The notes under the pieces: generated by a model
Seen by the model: only the letters and a program-made list of their open reading frames with translations
The model's database searches: none
Told to the model about the DNA's origin: nothing
Part shown: positions 12,985 through 25,763 of the stretch, one piece after another
How positions within the stretch are numbered: the stretch's first letter is position 1
Layout: each line of letters opens with the position of its first letter
Source: Cricetomys ansorgei
Lineage: Eukaryota > Chordata > Mammalia > Rodentia > Nesomyidae
Length of the DNA stretch: 64,000 nt
Direction: 5' to 3'
Assembly: GCA_026225945.1 (NCBI GenBank)
Contig: JAMJFZ010001733.1
Location: 36,049-100,048, forward strand
Program-made: the position numbers and the translations under genes

Positions 12985-13795
12985 GTGTGCAAGCTGGGGT
13001 CTATATTCCAGGAGTCTACATTCAGAAGACTGTGTGATCTGGATAGAATGTAGACACACTTTTAATCTCAGTATTCAGAAGACAATGGTGGTCCACATCT
13101 TTGATCCTTAAAAACATACAGAATGTGGAAGCAGACACAGGAGGCAGAGTTCAGGAGTCAGTGTCAGACAGGAAGTAACGTCTAAGATGAGTCAGAGTGG
13201 ATGGCAGACATAGTGACTGACTAATCAGAGGAAGAGTTAGCAGAGTGAGTCAGAGTGAGGACATGCCCCACTTTCACAATATATAAGGCAGGGCTCTCAG
13301 CTCAGAGTTATATCAGAGAGTTAAAGAGTCAGTTACAGAGGAGTCAGAGCAGTTAGTTGAAGAGTCAGTTACAAAGTCAGTTAAAGCAGAGTCAGTTACA
13401 GAGGCAGGATGGAGCAGTGAGATTTCAGGAGAGACACAGAGACACAGCAGAGCTCCACAGAAGAAGTCAGTATCAGATCAGAAGTGTGAGACATTTTGAA
13501 GTAGGCAGTTTGGAGAAGAGAGTAAGCCAGAATGAGAAGAGTCAGAGTTAAGAAGGAGCTAGTCAGAGTGGCTCAGTCAGTAGTAGGGCTAAGGCTGAGG
13601 CTGAGGCTGAAATGTACGAAAGTTGAAGCCTTCCAGTTCTAGGATAAGATTAGATTAGAAAGGGGACAAATCACTCTAGGGCTCTAGGGCCCTGTACTAG
13701 AACTGGTGATTTAATTAGCCAAAGAATAAACTGTCCTCTGCCCAGAATCAACATCTACATCTGGTGAATCCACATCTACACAAACAGAATACAGA
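12985..13795 (+). mobile_element. LTR-like composite repeat inserted in the L1, copy A
   Basis: Interrupts L1 ORF2, which resumes near 13840. Order: a segment with B1-like TTTAATCTCAGTATTCAG words, an AGTCAG/CAGAG-rich stretch, TATA-like ATATAAGGCAGGG at 13281, more AGTCAGTTA repeats, AGGCTGAGGCTGAGGCT, then AATAAA near 13726 and an ACACA-type end. A TATA box followed by AATAAA resembles a retroviral LTR. No coding interior and no target duplication were found. A diverged inverted relative is at 18545-19500. Confidence 0.55.
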
Positions 13796-15808
13796 TTAAA
13801 TACAGAATAAAGAGTAATACACAAGTTAGCAAGTGAACTTAAAGACAGACATAACTTGATCATCTCAGTAGATGCAGAAAAAGCTTTTGATAAAATCCAA
13901 TGCACCTTCTCGACCTGATAAAAGTCCTAAGCAATGTAGGACTGGAGGTAAGACATCTCAACATATCAAAGGCTATCAATAAAAGACTCACAATCAACAT
14001 CACCTAAACGAGGAAAGCTTAAAGCAATCCCACTAAAGTCAGGAATGAGACAGGGCTGTCCACCATCCCCTTCTGAATATTATTCTTAGAGCACTAGCAG
14101 AGGCAATAATGCAAGAGAAGGAAATATTTGTAGATTGAATACTATATATTAGAGATCCCAAAAGTTCTACAAGTAAGCTTCTAGAAATGATAAACAAATT
14201 CAGATGTGTTGCAGGATACAAAAATCAACTTGCACAATTCAATAACTTTTCTAAATACCAACAACAAACACACAGAAAAGAAGATCATAGACACTCCTCC
14301 ATTCATAATAGCCTCAAATAAAATAAAAGATCTAGGAGTAAATGTAGCCAGGGAGGTAAAGTACCTCTACAATGAAACCTTTAATGCTCTGAAGAAAAAA
14401 TAAAGAAATACACTGGAAAATGGAAACACATCACTTCTCTTGAATTGGTATAATTAATATTGTAAAAATGATGAGTCTACCAAAAACTATTTACATATTC
14501 AATGCAATCCCAATCAGTATTTCCATCTCATTCTTCAAAGAAATACAAATAGTATATACTAAAATACAAATGAAACCACAAAAGATCCTACAAAGCAAAA
14601 CAATCCTGAGCAAAAAGAACAATTCTGCACAATGGAGCTACAGTCATGGCAGGGACAGATTCAGAAATGCTCCTGGGAGGCTGGGGCCACTGCCTCCCCT
14701 CACACCCTGCACCCTGTCACAAGCAGAGAGAAACTGAACTAGAAACACAGTTGCAGTGGCACGAGCAATATAGTAGACAAAGAAGATCAAATGGGATAAG
14801 TACACAGGCTGCCTGGAGGCAAGGGCCACAGTCCGCTGCCACCAGGCCAGGACTACCATCAGGAGAATAGAGCTGCACAGGCAGCAAAAAGACACAGAGC
14901 TGGAGGCCTTGCAGACAGGGGAACAATGGTGAGTGCTGCTAAGAAAAACATAACTAGAGGCAGTGGAAGATATGGAAGTACACTCAAGGTGGATAAGAAA
15001 CCTGTCCTCAGGCTACCACCAGACCCACCTGGCCCCTTCGCCACCTAACATATAATCATTTGTCCTTATTCCCAAGTGTAGTCTTCATCCTTTGTCAAGA
15101 AAAACCTTTTCAACAGATGAACACCACAGAATATAACAACCAATCAAAATACAGAGTTTTAAAGTCCAGTCTCAATGGATATATCTGTAAAACATGCCCC
15201 CTTGTAAAGACTCAGGAAACATTGCAGAAGAGGCAGAAATATTGTAAGAGTCAAGGGATAAGAAAGTTCGCTATGAACTTTTGTTTGCTATGAACTTCTG
15301 TCTCCTTTTAATACCAAAAGTGATACTCATAAAGCTTCACCAATATGACTGCCCGATCTGAGATGAGTAAGGATGACACCTATGAACACATCAAACTGGA
15401 TAGGGGAAAGCCCATGATGCCTCAACCCTACACAAAGTACTACAAGCAACTGAGAAATCTGGCAATAGGAGGGAGGGTCCCCACCAATAGGAGCACACTA
15501 ATTAGTTGTCCAGTGCCAAAGTTCAGCCCTGAAACTTACATACAGGTAACATTATACAGACTCAACAGGTTATATTTAGGAATACATATGTTATACAAAT
15601 ACATATATGTTTGCAATAATGACTAGTGACAAGAGAGGACATAAATTTAAAGGAAAGGAAGGAGGGGCTTATAGGAAGGTTTGGAGGGAGAAAAGGGAAT
15701 GAAGATGTGTTACAATTAAATTATTATCTCAAAAATAAAAAATAAAAAGAAGTTTGCTTGGCATTTCACTCATTTAATACATAAATTCAAAATAGAAATT
15801 TTCACATT

Positions 15809-15981
15809 TTTTACATTTATTTATTTCTGGGGATGGGCAGTGGCATATGCCACAGCCCATTATGCGGAGGTCATGAGGATTACTTTCAGGAGTCGGTTTT
15901 TTTCCTCCCACTGTGTGGGTTCCAAAGATCAAAATCAAACTCAGGTTTTCAGGCTCAGTACCATTACCTGCTGAGCTGAGG
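15809..15981 (-). mobile_element. B3-type SINE
   Basis: Reverse-strand SINE with AGGAGTCGGTTTTTTTCCTC, CTGTGTGGGTTCC, CAAACTCAGGTTTTCAGGCTC and TTACCTGCTGAGCTGAG, as in B3/B2-family elements. It lies just downstream of the L1 tail. Confidence 0.85.
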
Positions 15982-16779
15982 AATAGCAGAAATACATCCC
16001 AGACTCACTATAATTCAGCCCAGTGTGCCCACCCTGAACTATAACATCAGAGATGCTTGTGAATCTGGCATCAGACGTGGTATGGGCTCACAATAAAGAA
16101 AATACTGTCTGGATTTCTTAGTCAGAAAGCACTGTATGGGGAGATTTTCTGTCTTTGTTTATTTTTTAATGTTTTTCCTTAGGTCTAAACATGAAATTCT
16201 TTCTGATAGTATCTCCAATAAAAATAATCTAATTTTAAATACATTAAAAATTATTCCAGTATAATATGGCAAAATTAATATTTTAATGAAATAGGAGTAA
16301 TAAAATATTATAAATTACTTAAAGTGCTCTGAATTTAGGACAAATTATTAGTAATTTCTAGTGGTGTTCTTCATAAATAATAGATCTGAAAGATTAGATT
16401 GATTAAGATTCAGTTTTGATGGTAAACTATGCTAATTTTCAAGAAAAAGAGGCAAATTACTGTTTTCGTCAATTCCATCTTTAAATTTAACTTTCAATTA
16501 ATCAGACTGTTTAAGTAGCACGGTCACTCTTCTTTAATTTATGAATATAAAAACTCATTGGAACAAAGTTTCAGTGGCAAAAAGTGGATAGGCTTTCAAA
16601 AGATGGTGAATCTTGGGAAGATTTGAAAAGTAGGCTAATCTCCCTATGCAAAGGTTTGGAATTCTTTGTACATATGTACAAAATGTAATAGAAATTACTT
16701 CCAAGTCTGGACCAAGCCAAAAAATAGCCAGATTAATGGCCCAGAGTACATAACCATAATCACAGATATTTACTGCGCT
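15982..16779. other. AT-rich intergenic sequence
   Basis: Nothing recognised. Confidence 0.5.
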
Positions 16780-17060
16780 AGAAGCGGTGGAACCTGGGAG
16801 TATGGAACTGATAAATGAGGTAGACTAAAGTCTAATGTAATAGTCAACTTTATTCAGAACATCAGACAATTTATACTCTGAGGATTAAGAAGAGTCACGT
16901 ATGTAAAGTGTACAATCACAAGGACAAGCCACACGTGGCAAAAACACGTTTTTCCATAGAGGCATATAAACAAATATCTATAGCCAGTTGTAATGTACAA
17001 TCTAAAGTGAACTCAATCCTATCGGGTGTACACCTGGGAAGGGCATGAAAGCACATTCCA
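16780..17060 (-). mobile_element. Probable solo LTR
   Basis: On the minus strand a TATAAA-type box (GAGTATAAATTG, near 16880-16868) is followed within about 25 bases by GAATAAAG and a T-rich short tail, the compact U3-R-U5 layout of rodent ERVK-type LTRs. Upstream of it is an alternating GTGTTTTTGCCACGTGTGG segment. No internal retroviral sequence follows. Ends are uncertain. Confidence 0.4.
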
Positions 17061-18544
17061 GAAATAATTTAGTGTTTTTGAAGAAATTCAGGTCACAAGA
17101 CTCTGGTCTTATTTTCTTGGAGTTTTCTCACAAACACTCAGAATTTGACTTGCACAACTCCATCCTTGGACTGTTTTCCACAGCCGACATACAAGCTGAG
17201 GCAACTGGTTCTTGACAGGTCACCAGAGAAAGGACACTGGAGACAAAGTGTCTTTTCAAAAAATGGTGCAGTAACAGTTGAAGAGCTACGTGAAAGACAC
17301 AATAGTATAGAGAAACATTTTCAGTCTTTGTAAGTGTCAAGGTGGAGTAATGTCATGACACCTTGATGTTTTGTAGAAAACTGAACATACTCTTACATTA
17401 TAAGCCAGGAAATAATTTTCCTGATATTTATCCAAATAACCATAAAACAGAGGTCTATAAAAAACTTACACATGATGGTTTCAAGCAGTGTTACTAATAT
17501 TTGCCAAAGCCTGCAACATCCAAAGCATCCTTCATCTAGGAAATGAAAATTTTGTCAGCAATGGACAATGGAATTTTAGTCAACGCTGTCTATAAATTAT
17601 CTGTCTACCACTAGAGAGCATGCTTGACTTTAAATATATGTCAATAAATGAAGTAAATCTATCTGAAAAGACTGCATTTTGTGTGAGACAACTATCTATT
17701 AGACTCCAAGGTGCTAAATGGAAATAATACTAAAAAGTATGTGGTTGTCAGGGGTTCAGGGTAAAGAGAGACAAACAGGTTAAACACAAAGGGTTTTCAT
17801 GTCAAGAAATATAATTTGCATGTGGTCATAATAGTGAATATATATGCTTCTTTGAACTCATACAGTGAACCTTTTATAAGCTATGAATCTTAGTGATGAT
17901 GCCTACTGCAAGTTTTGTGTTTTAAAAAATGTCTCACTCTGGTATGAAAAGTTGATAAAAGAGAGGATGGAAGGGGAATGTGAGGAATAGGAAATCTATA
18001 CTTTTGACCAATGTTGATGTGATTCTTGAGACTGAAAAATAAGATTTATTAAAAAAGTGTTTCAATTCTTCAGGTGAAATAAATAAAAATATGGGATGCA
18101 TTGAAATAAGCATACGCCATGCTTAATATAAATGATATAATGTGTAAGTGGAAAATTAACTTAAGCCAAGTTTAAAATAGTAACATGAGATCCTCTTGTG
18201 GCACTGACCTTTCATTAACTGACCTTTCATTAACTGAAGATGCTTGTCCAGGGGTTACAATATGATCCATGCCAGCCAAATCATTTGGAAGTTTATTTTT
18301 CCACATGAATATGACAACTGGCTCACATCAGCATTAAAAAAAGAGGCAGAGTTAGCATAAAAACTTGGATAGAGTTGACACTTGAGAGTATGCCACTAAT
18401 AAGATTTCTTTTCACTGAATAGATATCAAAACAAAAATTATATCCTGATATAAAAGACAATACAAAAATTTTCTTTAAAATATATAATCAGTTATATTGT
18501 TTGCTAAGCTATATAATATAGTTTTTTGTTGTTGTTCATTTGTT
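17061..18544. other. AT-rich intergenic sequence
   Basis: No gene recognised. A 15-bp tandem duplication (CTGACCTTTCATTAA twice) lies at about 18205-18235. Confidence 0.5.
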
Positions 18545-19500
18545 TTTTATCTCCGGGGGTTCAAGGAAGAATGAGGTTCATTCTAATCTTAAGCCTTGAC
18601 CTGGAAGGCTTTAGCCTCCATACCATCTAATCTTCAAACATAGAAGATTTCAGCCTCTGAAACTCACCACTGACTGACTTACCCTGATTAGCTCCTTCTG
18701 AACTCAGAGCTATACTGAACTCAATTGACTCTCCTAGTTGGCTGATTCAACTCACTTGAATTCTGGCTCAAACTCTTCTCCAAGCTGACAGGTTCAAACT
18801 GACCTTCTGAGCAGACTGACTGTTTCTTACTCTTACTGAACTCTTATGACTCTGATTCCTGCAACTTCTCTGATTGAACTGCTCTGCTAGACTTCAAACT
18901 GACTCTCACTGTTAGCTGGCTTTGTCCCAAACTCACGCTCCTGCTGAAGTGCCTCTGTGTCTTCTCTGACTGATTCTTTGACTGCCCCTGTGTCTTATCT
19001 GATTCTCTGAGTGCCTGACTCTTTGAGCTGAGAGCCTGTTTTTATTTCGTGATAGTTGGACATGCCCTCACTCTGATTCATTCTGCTAACTCTTCTTCTG
19101 ATTCATTGCTTTGCCTGCTTTTAACTCTGATGCATCTCAGAAGTCACTATGCCTAGTCTTCATTCTGATTCACTCTCAGACTTGGGATTAAAAGCTTGTA
19201 CTCACTCTGTGATTCACTCTGCCTCTGACTTTCCACTTCTCAGTTGACTAGCATGCTCTTACTCAATCTCCTTCCATTCTCTCAATCTCTACTGCTTCTC
19301 TCTTAACTCTGAACTGACTGTGAACTCTGAACTGAGAACCATGACCTACTTCTGAACTGACTTCTTCCTTTTATATTTGAGAGATAAGATTAAAGGTATG
19401 TGCCACCATTACCCTCTTAGTTGGGTTACTTAAACGTGTGTGCCAGATCACACAGGCCTTGAATGTGATCTTTTCTCAGAACAGCCATGTTGTTGGATTA
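18545..19500 (-). mobile_element. LTR-like composite repeat, copy B (inverted relative of copy A)
   Basis: Read on the minus strand it shares copy A's order: GTGTGATCTGG, a B1-like ACCTTTAATCTTA segment, an AGTCAG-rich tract, GTTAGCAGAATGAATCAGAGTG, a degenerate TATA position before CAGGCTCTCAGCTC, and the end motif AAGCCTTCCAGG. It is more diverged and slightly longer than copy A. On the plus strand it appears as a CTGACTCT-rich tract. Confidence 0.5.
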
Positions 19501-21010
19501 AAAGATTAAATATCCCTCTACCATATCATAACAAAGAACACCACTCTGAACTGCCAATTTTAAAAAAGGACTCACCAGCTTGAAACATCTAAAATCAAGA
19601 GCTGGTAGGAACACGCTCTCACAAGGGATGCTGTGGTGGTGACTCCATAGAGGCTCCTGTGTTCACTGATTCTTAGACAGAGGGTTAGACACAGACATAG
19701 ATTATTTTGTTCTACTTACAATTCTTTGTCCATATGAGCCAGTTGTTTTATCCAAAGTACTAGAAAGAATGTAAAATGTAAGTATCCCTGGTGCTCAGAT
19801 GATGACATAATTTTGTAATTGAAATTTTTAATGAGTTCCTTTGTGGTTACTAGATGATTCCTGGATGTCAGGGTCCCCTCTTGGGGTTCTTAGTCTCATT
19901 AAAATATCTTAAGAAAAGATTCAAACAGAGGCTGAAAGACAATTATATTAAAGTTTAACAGGAAAAAAAAACAGAACAGGCAAGCTATAAATCTCACCAA
20001 CTGTGTGGAGGAGGAGACTAAAGGAGAGGGAAAAAAAAACAACCGTGCCATTTGAGTTATAGTGACCTAGAGGTCAGCAGCCACACAACAGTCAAACAGC
20101 AACACGGTAAGGAAGGGAGCTTTAGAGCACATATGAAAACCAAAGCATTGGAGCGAACCTACTTAAATTCTGTCCATCATCGAAACAAGACAGAGAACGG
20201 AAAAAAGAAAATTTTACACAGGGAGATGCTCAGAACCCATGAACCTTGGCTGCACTATGGGGCAGGGATTCTGTGAAGGAAAAGTACATTATCTCATCAA
20301 AGGAGTAATTATTCTGTCTTTTTAGCATGGCTTAAGGTAAACCTGCATTCCTAGAGTTGGCCCTGCCTTCCTGAGGTATTGTCCTGCCAGGTGATTCACC
20401 AGTTCTTTTGGAATATTAGGTAACCCCAGCCAGAGATTTCATTCTCTTGAAGAGAAAGAAATCATTTTCCTTGAGTTCCCTTTAATGCAACTATGTCAAT
20501 TTGGGTAAGCACAGTTGCTTTCCTTGCCATAACATCTCTGTCCAGCATTTTCCTTCGTAAATGAATTTTACACTATCAAGATAAAACACGGATCTCAGTT
20601 TACCTAGGCTTCTAAAGTACTCGAGACAATGGTTAATAGAGAAAGTCAGCTGCAGTCCTAGGGGAAATCCACAGAATTTCATGAAGGAGAGTGCTTGTGA
20701 CTATGATATAGAGGATTGAGCTTGAACCTGGCTGAAACTTGAGTTACCAGATATGGGGTGCTGGAAAAACCCAATAAGTAAATCTACCACATAAATATTT
20801 TGTGAGTTGAAGATGTATATGTAATAGTTTCTTCAGAGCTGTCTCACCAAACATAATCTGTCTTTCACAGGATTCTCAGCAGTTGTTTTGGCCTGTGATT
20901 AAGGAAGGAGCTACTCTGGAACAAAAGATTGAAACTTTAGGGAATGTCCCCTCATGGGAAACATGCCACCTTTCACTGTGATAAACTGGAAAAATGTTTT
21001 AAAGTCTGAC
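19501..21010. other. Unassigned sequence, possibly LTR-derived in part
   Basis: 19860-20700 has A/G-rich runs and a CCCCTCTTGGGG segment reminiscent of rodent LTR/ERV interiors, but no paired LTR or retroviral frame. The 74-codon frame at 20052-20276 has no recognised domain. Confidence 0.3.
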
Positions 21011-21222
21011 TTTACTATTTTGTGCATCTAGATGTTTTACTACATGTTTTCCTGTGCACCACTTGCATACCTAGTGTTCCCAGAGGACGCTGTTCCCTAG
21101 TGTCAGATTCCCCTGGAACTGCAGCTATAGATAGTTATAAGCTGCCATATGAGTGCGAAGAATTGAACCTGGGTCCTCTTCAAGAGCAGTAGGTGATCTT
21201 AACTGCTGAGCCATCTCAATAT
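21011..21222 (-). mobile_element. B2/B3-type SINE
   Basis: Reverse-strand SINE: CCCCTGGAACTGCAG, AAGAATTGAACCTGGGTCCTC, AAGAGCAGTAGGTGATCTTAA and CTGCTGAGCCATCTC. Confidence 0.88.
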
Positions 21223-21414
21223 CTCTAGAAGGATTTTTAAGCAGAGAAAAAAAATCATTTCTGGAACCATGCTTTCAAGTTTAGTCACTGATTTTTAGCA
21301 TGGGAGAGAGGTCTCTGAAGAATCATGACTCCTAGTGTGTATTCCCACAGACCATCTCTCCACCACTGTCAGTCCTGTAGAATGTATCAAAGATTGTGCC
21401 TCCACAACCACACA

Positions 21415-21540
21415 GGGCAGTGGTTCTCAGCCTTCCTAATGCTGCGACCCTTTAATACAGTTCCTCACGTTGTGGTGACTCCCAACCATAAAACTATTTT
21501 TGTTGCTAACTTTCATAACTAATTTTGCTACTGTTAGGAA
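21415..21540 (+). mobile_element. URR1-like hAT MITE (5' part)
   Basis: Begins CAGTGGTTCTCAGCCTTCC, then AATGCTGCGACCCTTTAATA, GTTCCTCACGTTGTGGTGAC and CAACCATAAAACTATTTTTG, the left part of the rodent URR1 non-autonomous hAT-Charlie element. The right half with the matching terminal inverted repeat is missing. Confidence 0.85.
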
Positions 21541-21589
21541 TGGAAATGGAAATCACCACAAGTCCCACTCCTTGTCATCTTGACACAGC

Positions 21590-22960
21590 AACATATCACT
21601 TTTAAGCCTCAACTTTTTATACATTGTCCTCATAGATTCAGGAGAAACCCACAGTGCAAAAATATTTAAGTCTAATTTGATGGATCCCCATAGTTTTTAA
21701 CTGATCCAACACTGTTCTAAAGTGTTCAGTACAAAGTACAGAGCCTTTTCTGATAGTCAAGGAATATCTGGAACACCAGCCCCTGAACGTCTGTAACATA
21801 AAAATAGTCAACCTGCTTTTAACATGCAGTGGAACAGAACACACATTCCCATTCCGAAAAGGAAGATGGGAGGCATATAAAAGAAATATTTGACCAAAGC
21901 AAGACCAAAGCCCAGGAGGAAAAACACCAAAAACTCCATGTCCCACATGGATCTTGTGGTGTGACTGTCTAGGTTGCAAAGCACTCAGGCAGCCCAGACC
22001 CATTTGCCTCTTGCAGACTGAAGCCAGTCTACTACATGACTACAGATTTCCTCAGCAGACCTCCGTGAGCCTGATATCCCAAATATCTTTGGGTCTCCAT
22101 TATAACTTAGGCTTCACCTTTATAGCTTCATACTAGAGTCCCCAGGGGCTCTTGCAGAGACCCCAACTCTGTCACATATTTCCTGGCATCAGAAGTATTC
22201 TGAGACCATGGATCAATACTCTATGATGAACTCAATCTTGCATTTTTTTGATGTCTGAAAAGCCAGTTCCACTTGGATTGGCAAATTCTGTGGCCTACCT
22301 CAAGTTACAGGCAGTGCCTCTCCTAAACTATAGTTTTGAAGCCTCTGGATGTCTTAATGCCTGAATCTGAAAAATCAGACTGCTGTTTTCAAGGATGGAG
22401 CCCTTTCTATATCCAAAATACTCATTTTGGATTTTTTTATTTAAAATAATTTGCATTTTTACAAGATAAAGCTTCTGATGGGTGAGATATTGCCCTTGGA
22501 ATAGCTTACCTGTTGTCCCAATGCTGGTGGTTTCTCTTTAACAATTATAACAATCCCATTAAAGTTCTCAGGACACAGGTAGAATGCAGGTAGATTCTTC
22601 ACAGGATATAACCTGAGCGGCTCCTAGCCCAGTTTCTGACAGAGTCTTTGTTTCTCCGTGAAACTTAATGTACTAGGCTGTAGTAATTATGCTGCTGTGG
22701 CAGCTCAGCAAGGAAGGAAGGCACTGAGGCATTTTCATATGTGGAGGCCCTGCCAGACCTCAGCAGAGGGAACCACCATCCTGGCCAGTGCCTAACGCAC
22801 AGCTCTGAGCTCAGGTGTTCTCATTCTTTCAGAATGCCTCAGGTACTCACCGATAACACATGCAGATCATTAGCAATTAGGCATCCCCCACATGAATCCA
22901 ATACCTGCAGACAATACAAAACACCCTAAACAGCCCCTCACCCAACAGTGTATAAAACGA
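21590..22960. other. Probable old rodent interspersed repeat, class unresolved
   Basis: Phrases such as GGAACAGAACACACATTCCC, GACCAAAGCAAGACCAAAGCC and TCTCCATTATAACTTAGGCTTC recall an abundant rodent repeat, but I cannot assign the class. The 121-codon minus frame at 22003-21638 shows no known domain. Confidence 0.3.
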
Positions 22961-23209
22961 TTATTTTATATTTAACTAAAAATAAACTTCTGCAACACTG
23001 GGCCTTATCTGTCTACTCTTCCTCCAACCTTCTGGTCTTCCAAACTCCCATAATGGTCCATTAAGCTCTGCTTACAGCTTTCAAGGATTTCCCTAACCTT
23101 CAGTCCCAAGCTCTTCTGTATTCTTCCCACAAACCAGTCCCAAAGGCCTACGAACAGTATGGTCAGATTTATCACAGCAATGGTCCTACACCCAGGCTCA
23201 GTTTTCTAT

Positions 23210-23640
23210 GTTAGTTATTTTTTTTGTTTCTGCATAAAATACCTGACCAATTCAACTTAATGAAGGAAGGGTTCGTTTTGGTTTATAGTTTGTGGGGAAG
23301 TTCATGGTGGAAGGGAAGATGGTAACAGGATCTTAAATTGTAAAAATTCACTCAGAGTTTTTACTCAGGATCTAGATTTAATCAAACTGAAAATTAAAAT
23401 AAACTATAACACTCCTTTCTGGTTAATGCCTAAACAGCCAAGACATAACAGAAACAAGATAGAGAATCCTGAGTGTAAAACTCTGGGTGAATCTTCACTT
23501 TTCCTCCTCTGTCAGCTAGTTAGGAGTTTGAGTGATATGCTTAATTCCCCTGTTCTCTAACCTTGTATATACCCAGCCCTCAGGGCTGAAGTGAAAATTG
23601 ACTGTAATAAAACTTTAATCAGGCTTACCATGGTAAGCCC
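23210..23640. other. Probable interspersed repeats, class unresolved
   Basis: 23215-23330 reads TCTGCATAAAATACCTGACC followed by GAAGGAAGGGTTCGTTTTGG, a common rodent repeat start. 23330-23640 ends in a GTAATAAAACTTTAATCAGG segment like an LTR polyadenylation region. Confidence 0.35.
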
Positions 23641-25714
23641 AGAATTAATAATTAGAAGGCACTGTTCATCACTACTATCAAGTTATGTGATTGTATTAAT
23701 AACACCTAAAGTATATTTTATACATCTAACAGTCGTGGGTTTTATGTAATTATTTTCTTCTAACCTATGATACACTTTTACTGAAAACTTTTATTGATTA
23801 AAAAAAAATTTAAAGAAATTATAAAATTGCTATTAATTGAAAATGTATTGTATTATGAAGAACTATAATTGTTAAATTCCTTTTAAAATCCCTTCATCAT
23901 CCATAATTCTTAACCTTAGTATCATGTCGCCACACCACAGAAATATTGAAACTATAATGTACAGAATAAGACACTGTGAGAAGTCAGACAGGTCTAATTT
24001 TTAATTTACTGTATCGTGTGTCAGCTATGGTACTTTTCATAATTACTCAGCTGCTTTGTTCATTAGCTTCCTTATCTGAAATAAACAGGGGTAAGGACAT
24101 AGATGGGTGATATCTTCTTTATAGCAGTGGTGTGGGAATTAGAGATGGTTTAAAAGATCCTAACATAGACAATAGATGCAACAAATGACAGCTATTAATA
24201 ATAAACCTTGAGGAATTGTAAGTCTATAAGCAATGCACCATCCCCTCAGGGTATTTTAATCTAGATAGAAAATAGGAACATATGCCCTTGTCTTTACTAT
24301 ATTAGTGCATAAAACTGATGATGTATAAAACTATGGGAGAACTGTGGCCCTCCAGTCTCATACAGGAAATAAATGGTTTCATGCTCATAGCTCTTCATTA
24401 ACACGTGTAACATCAGTAGCAGTAATGTTGTAAAGGTGTCATCTGCTTCACTAGATCGATTTGAGTATCTCAATGAAAAGTGCAGGTGGAAAGGTAAATG
24501 ATTCCATTCAGGATGAAATTGAATTCTAAACAATTGATAAATAATTAAAATGTAATTGAAACAGAAGTTTTAATCTGATATGAATCAAACCATGAACTAT
24601 AAGGAAAATATTTAATGCATTCAAGATGCATCACTTTGATCCTATATAGGCCTCCATGGCATGTATTTCTAACTTGTCACATTGCAAAAATATTGGAGTG
24701 AGGACAGCATAAAAATATAAAAATTAGAGATTTTTCTATTGATTAGCTGTATACATCTTCAAATGGTCACTTCCCCTCTCTGGGGATGATTGCTGGGACA
24801 ATACTGCCCACCCCCCAACTCATAGACAATGCTACAATCCTAATCAGATCTCCAGAGTCCATCTTGTCATAGTTTTAAAGTCTTGACAACTCTAATACAA
24901 ATGGAAATTGTAATCAAATTGAGTAATAATATCAGAAATGTGTAGCTTATGAATAGTCCTTGCTTTTAAAGAAATTCAATGAATATCTAACTGATGACGT
25001 TAAATATGCACTTCATTTGAACCTCCAAAACAATGACTCACTATACTCTGTAGAGCTCTCAGTATACCCCAAAAAGCCCTCCTTCTGTCCATGGTAAGAT
25101 TCCTGTTTCCACATAAACACTGTGGAGATGGTGTCACTTCAAAGCCATAGGACAGAGTTAACAGGAGATTCCTTACATCGCCTTTTCTCTTTTGCCTCAG
25201 AAATCTTGTTTCTTGGAGAGCAGACTCTATGCATCTCTACAACCGAGACTGGCTGTGCTCCAGGGCAAGAGGCACTGCACTGTGCTGCCTGTTTCCTCAA
25301 TTCTAATAATTTTGATGGTACTTGCTAGTTTTCTGCTTGCTTCTTCATCCCCAGGGACGTGATTCACTGCTCCATGAAGCATTCCATAACTTATGGTTCT
25401 TATTTAAACTAAAAATGTAAACATTCCAAAAATCGCTTAAATATAAGGAAAAAAACAGCACAGCACTGTAATTTGTTTTACTTTTTAAGGGTTTCCATGG
25501 GCACCAAAATTGTGATGGTAACACCTGGCAAATCACTTAATTGGATCTAGATGAGGTTTCAAAATGAAATTACCAACCCATATGCATAAGACTTTATTGT
25601 GAAGAAATAGTTGCCCTCATTTACTAGTGATCTTTCCTATACTGTCATATATTGTTTGCAAACAGTTTAGTATTTAATTTTCCTCATTACACTTGCCCTA
25701 ACTCTTGTGTTAGG

Positions 25715-25721
<7 letters not shown>
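23641..25721. other. AT-rich intergenic sequence
   Basis: No gene or mobile element recognised. Confidence 0.5.

Positions 25722-25760
<39 letters not shown>
25722..25760. repeat. GT dinucleotide microsatellite
   Basis: Pure GT run of about 39 bp. Confidence 0.97.

Positions 25761-25763
<3 letters not shown>

Larger units (their letters stand above)
9186..15755 (+). mobile_element. Near full-length decayed L1, interrupted
   Basis: Reads in order as tandem 5' monomers (9.2-9.8 kb), a degenerate ORF1-like region (about 10.1-11.1 kb), and ORF2 endonuclease then RT regions. ORF2 signs include the CTGCCTACAAGAAACACATCT block at about 11300, TTCAACACCCCACATTCTC near 11616 and a FDKIQ-encoding stretch near 13885. 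A 3' UTR follows to an A-rich tail at 15755. All frames are broken by stops, so it is inactive. ORF2 is interrupted at about 12980-13830 by an LTR-like repeat and carries AT, GATA and GGA microsatellites. Confidence 0.85.

Noticed and set aside
12807..12992. Polyproline-encoding frame on the minus strand
   Set aside because: Translation of a GGA microsatellite.
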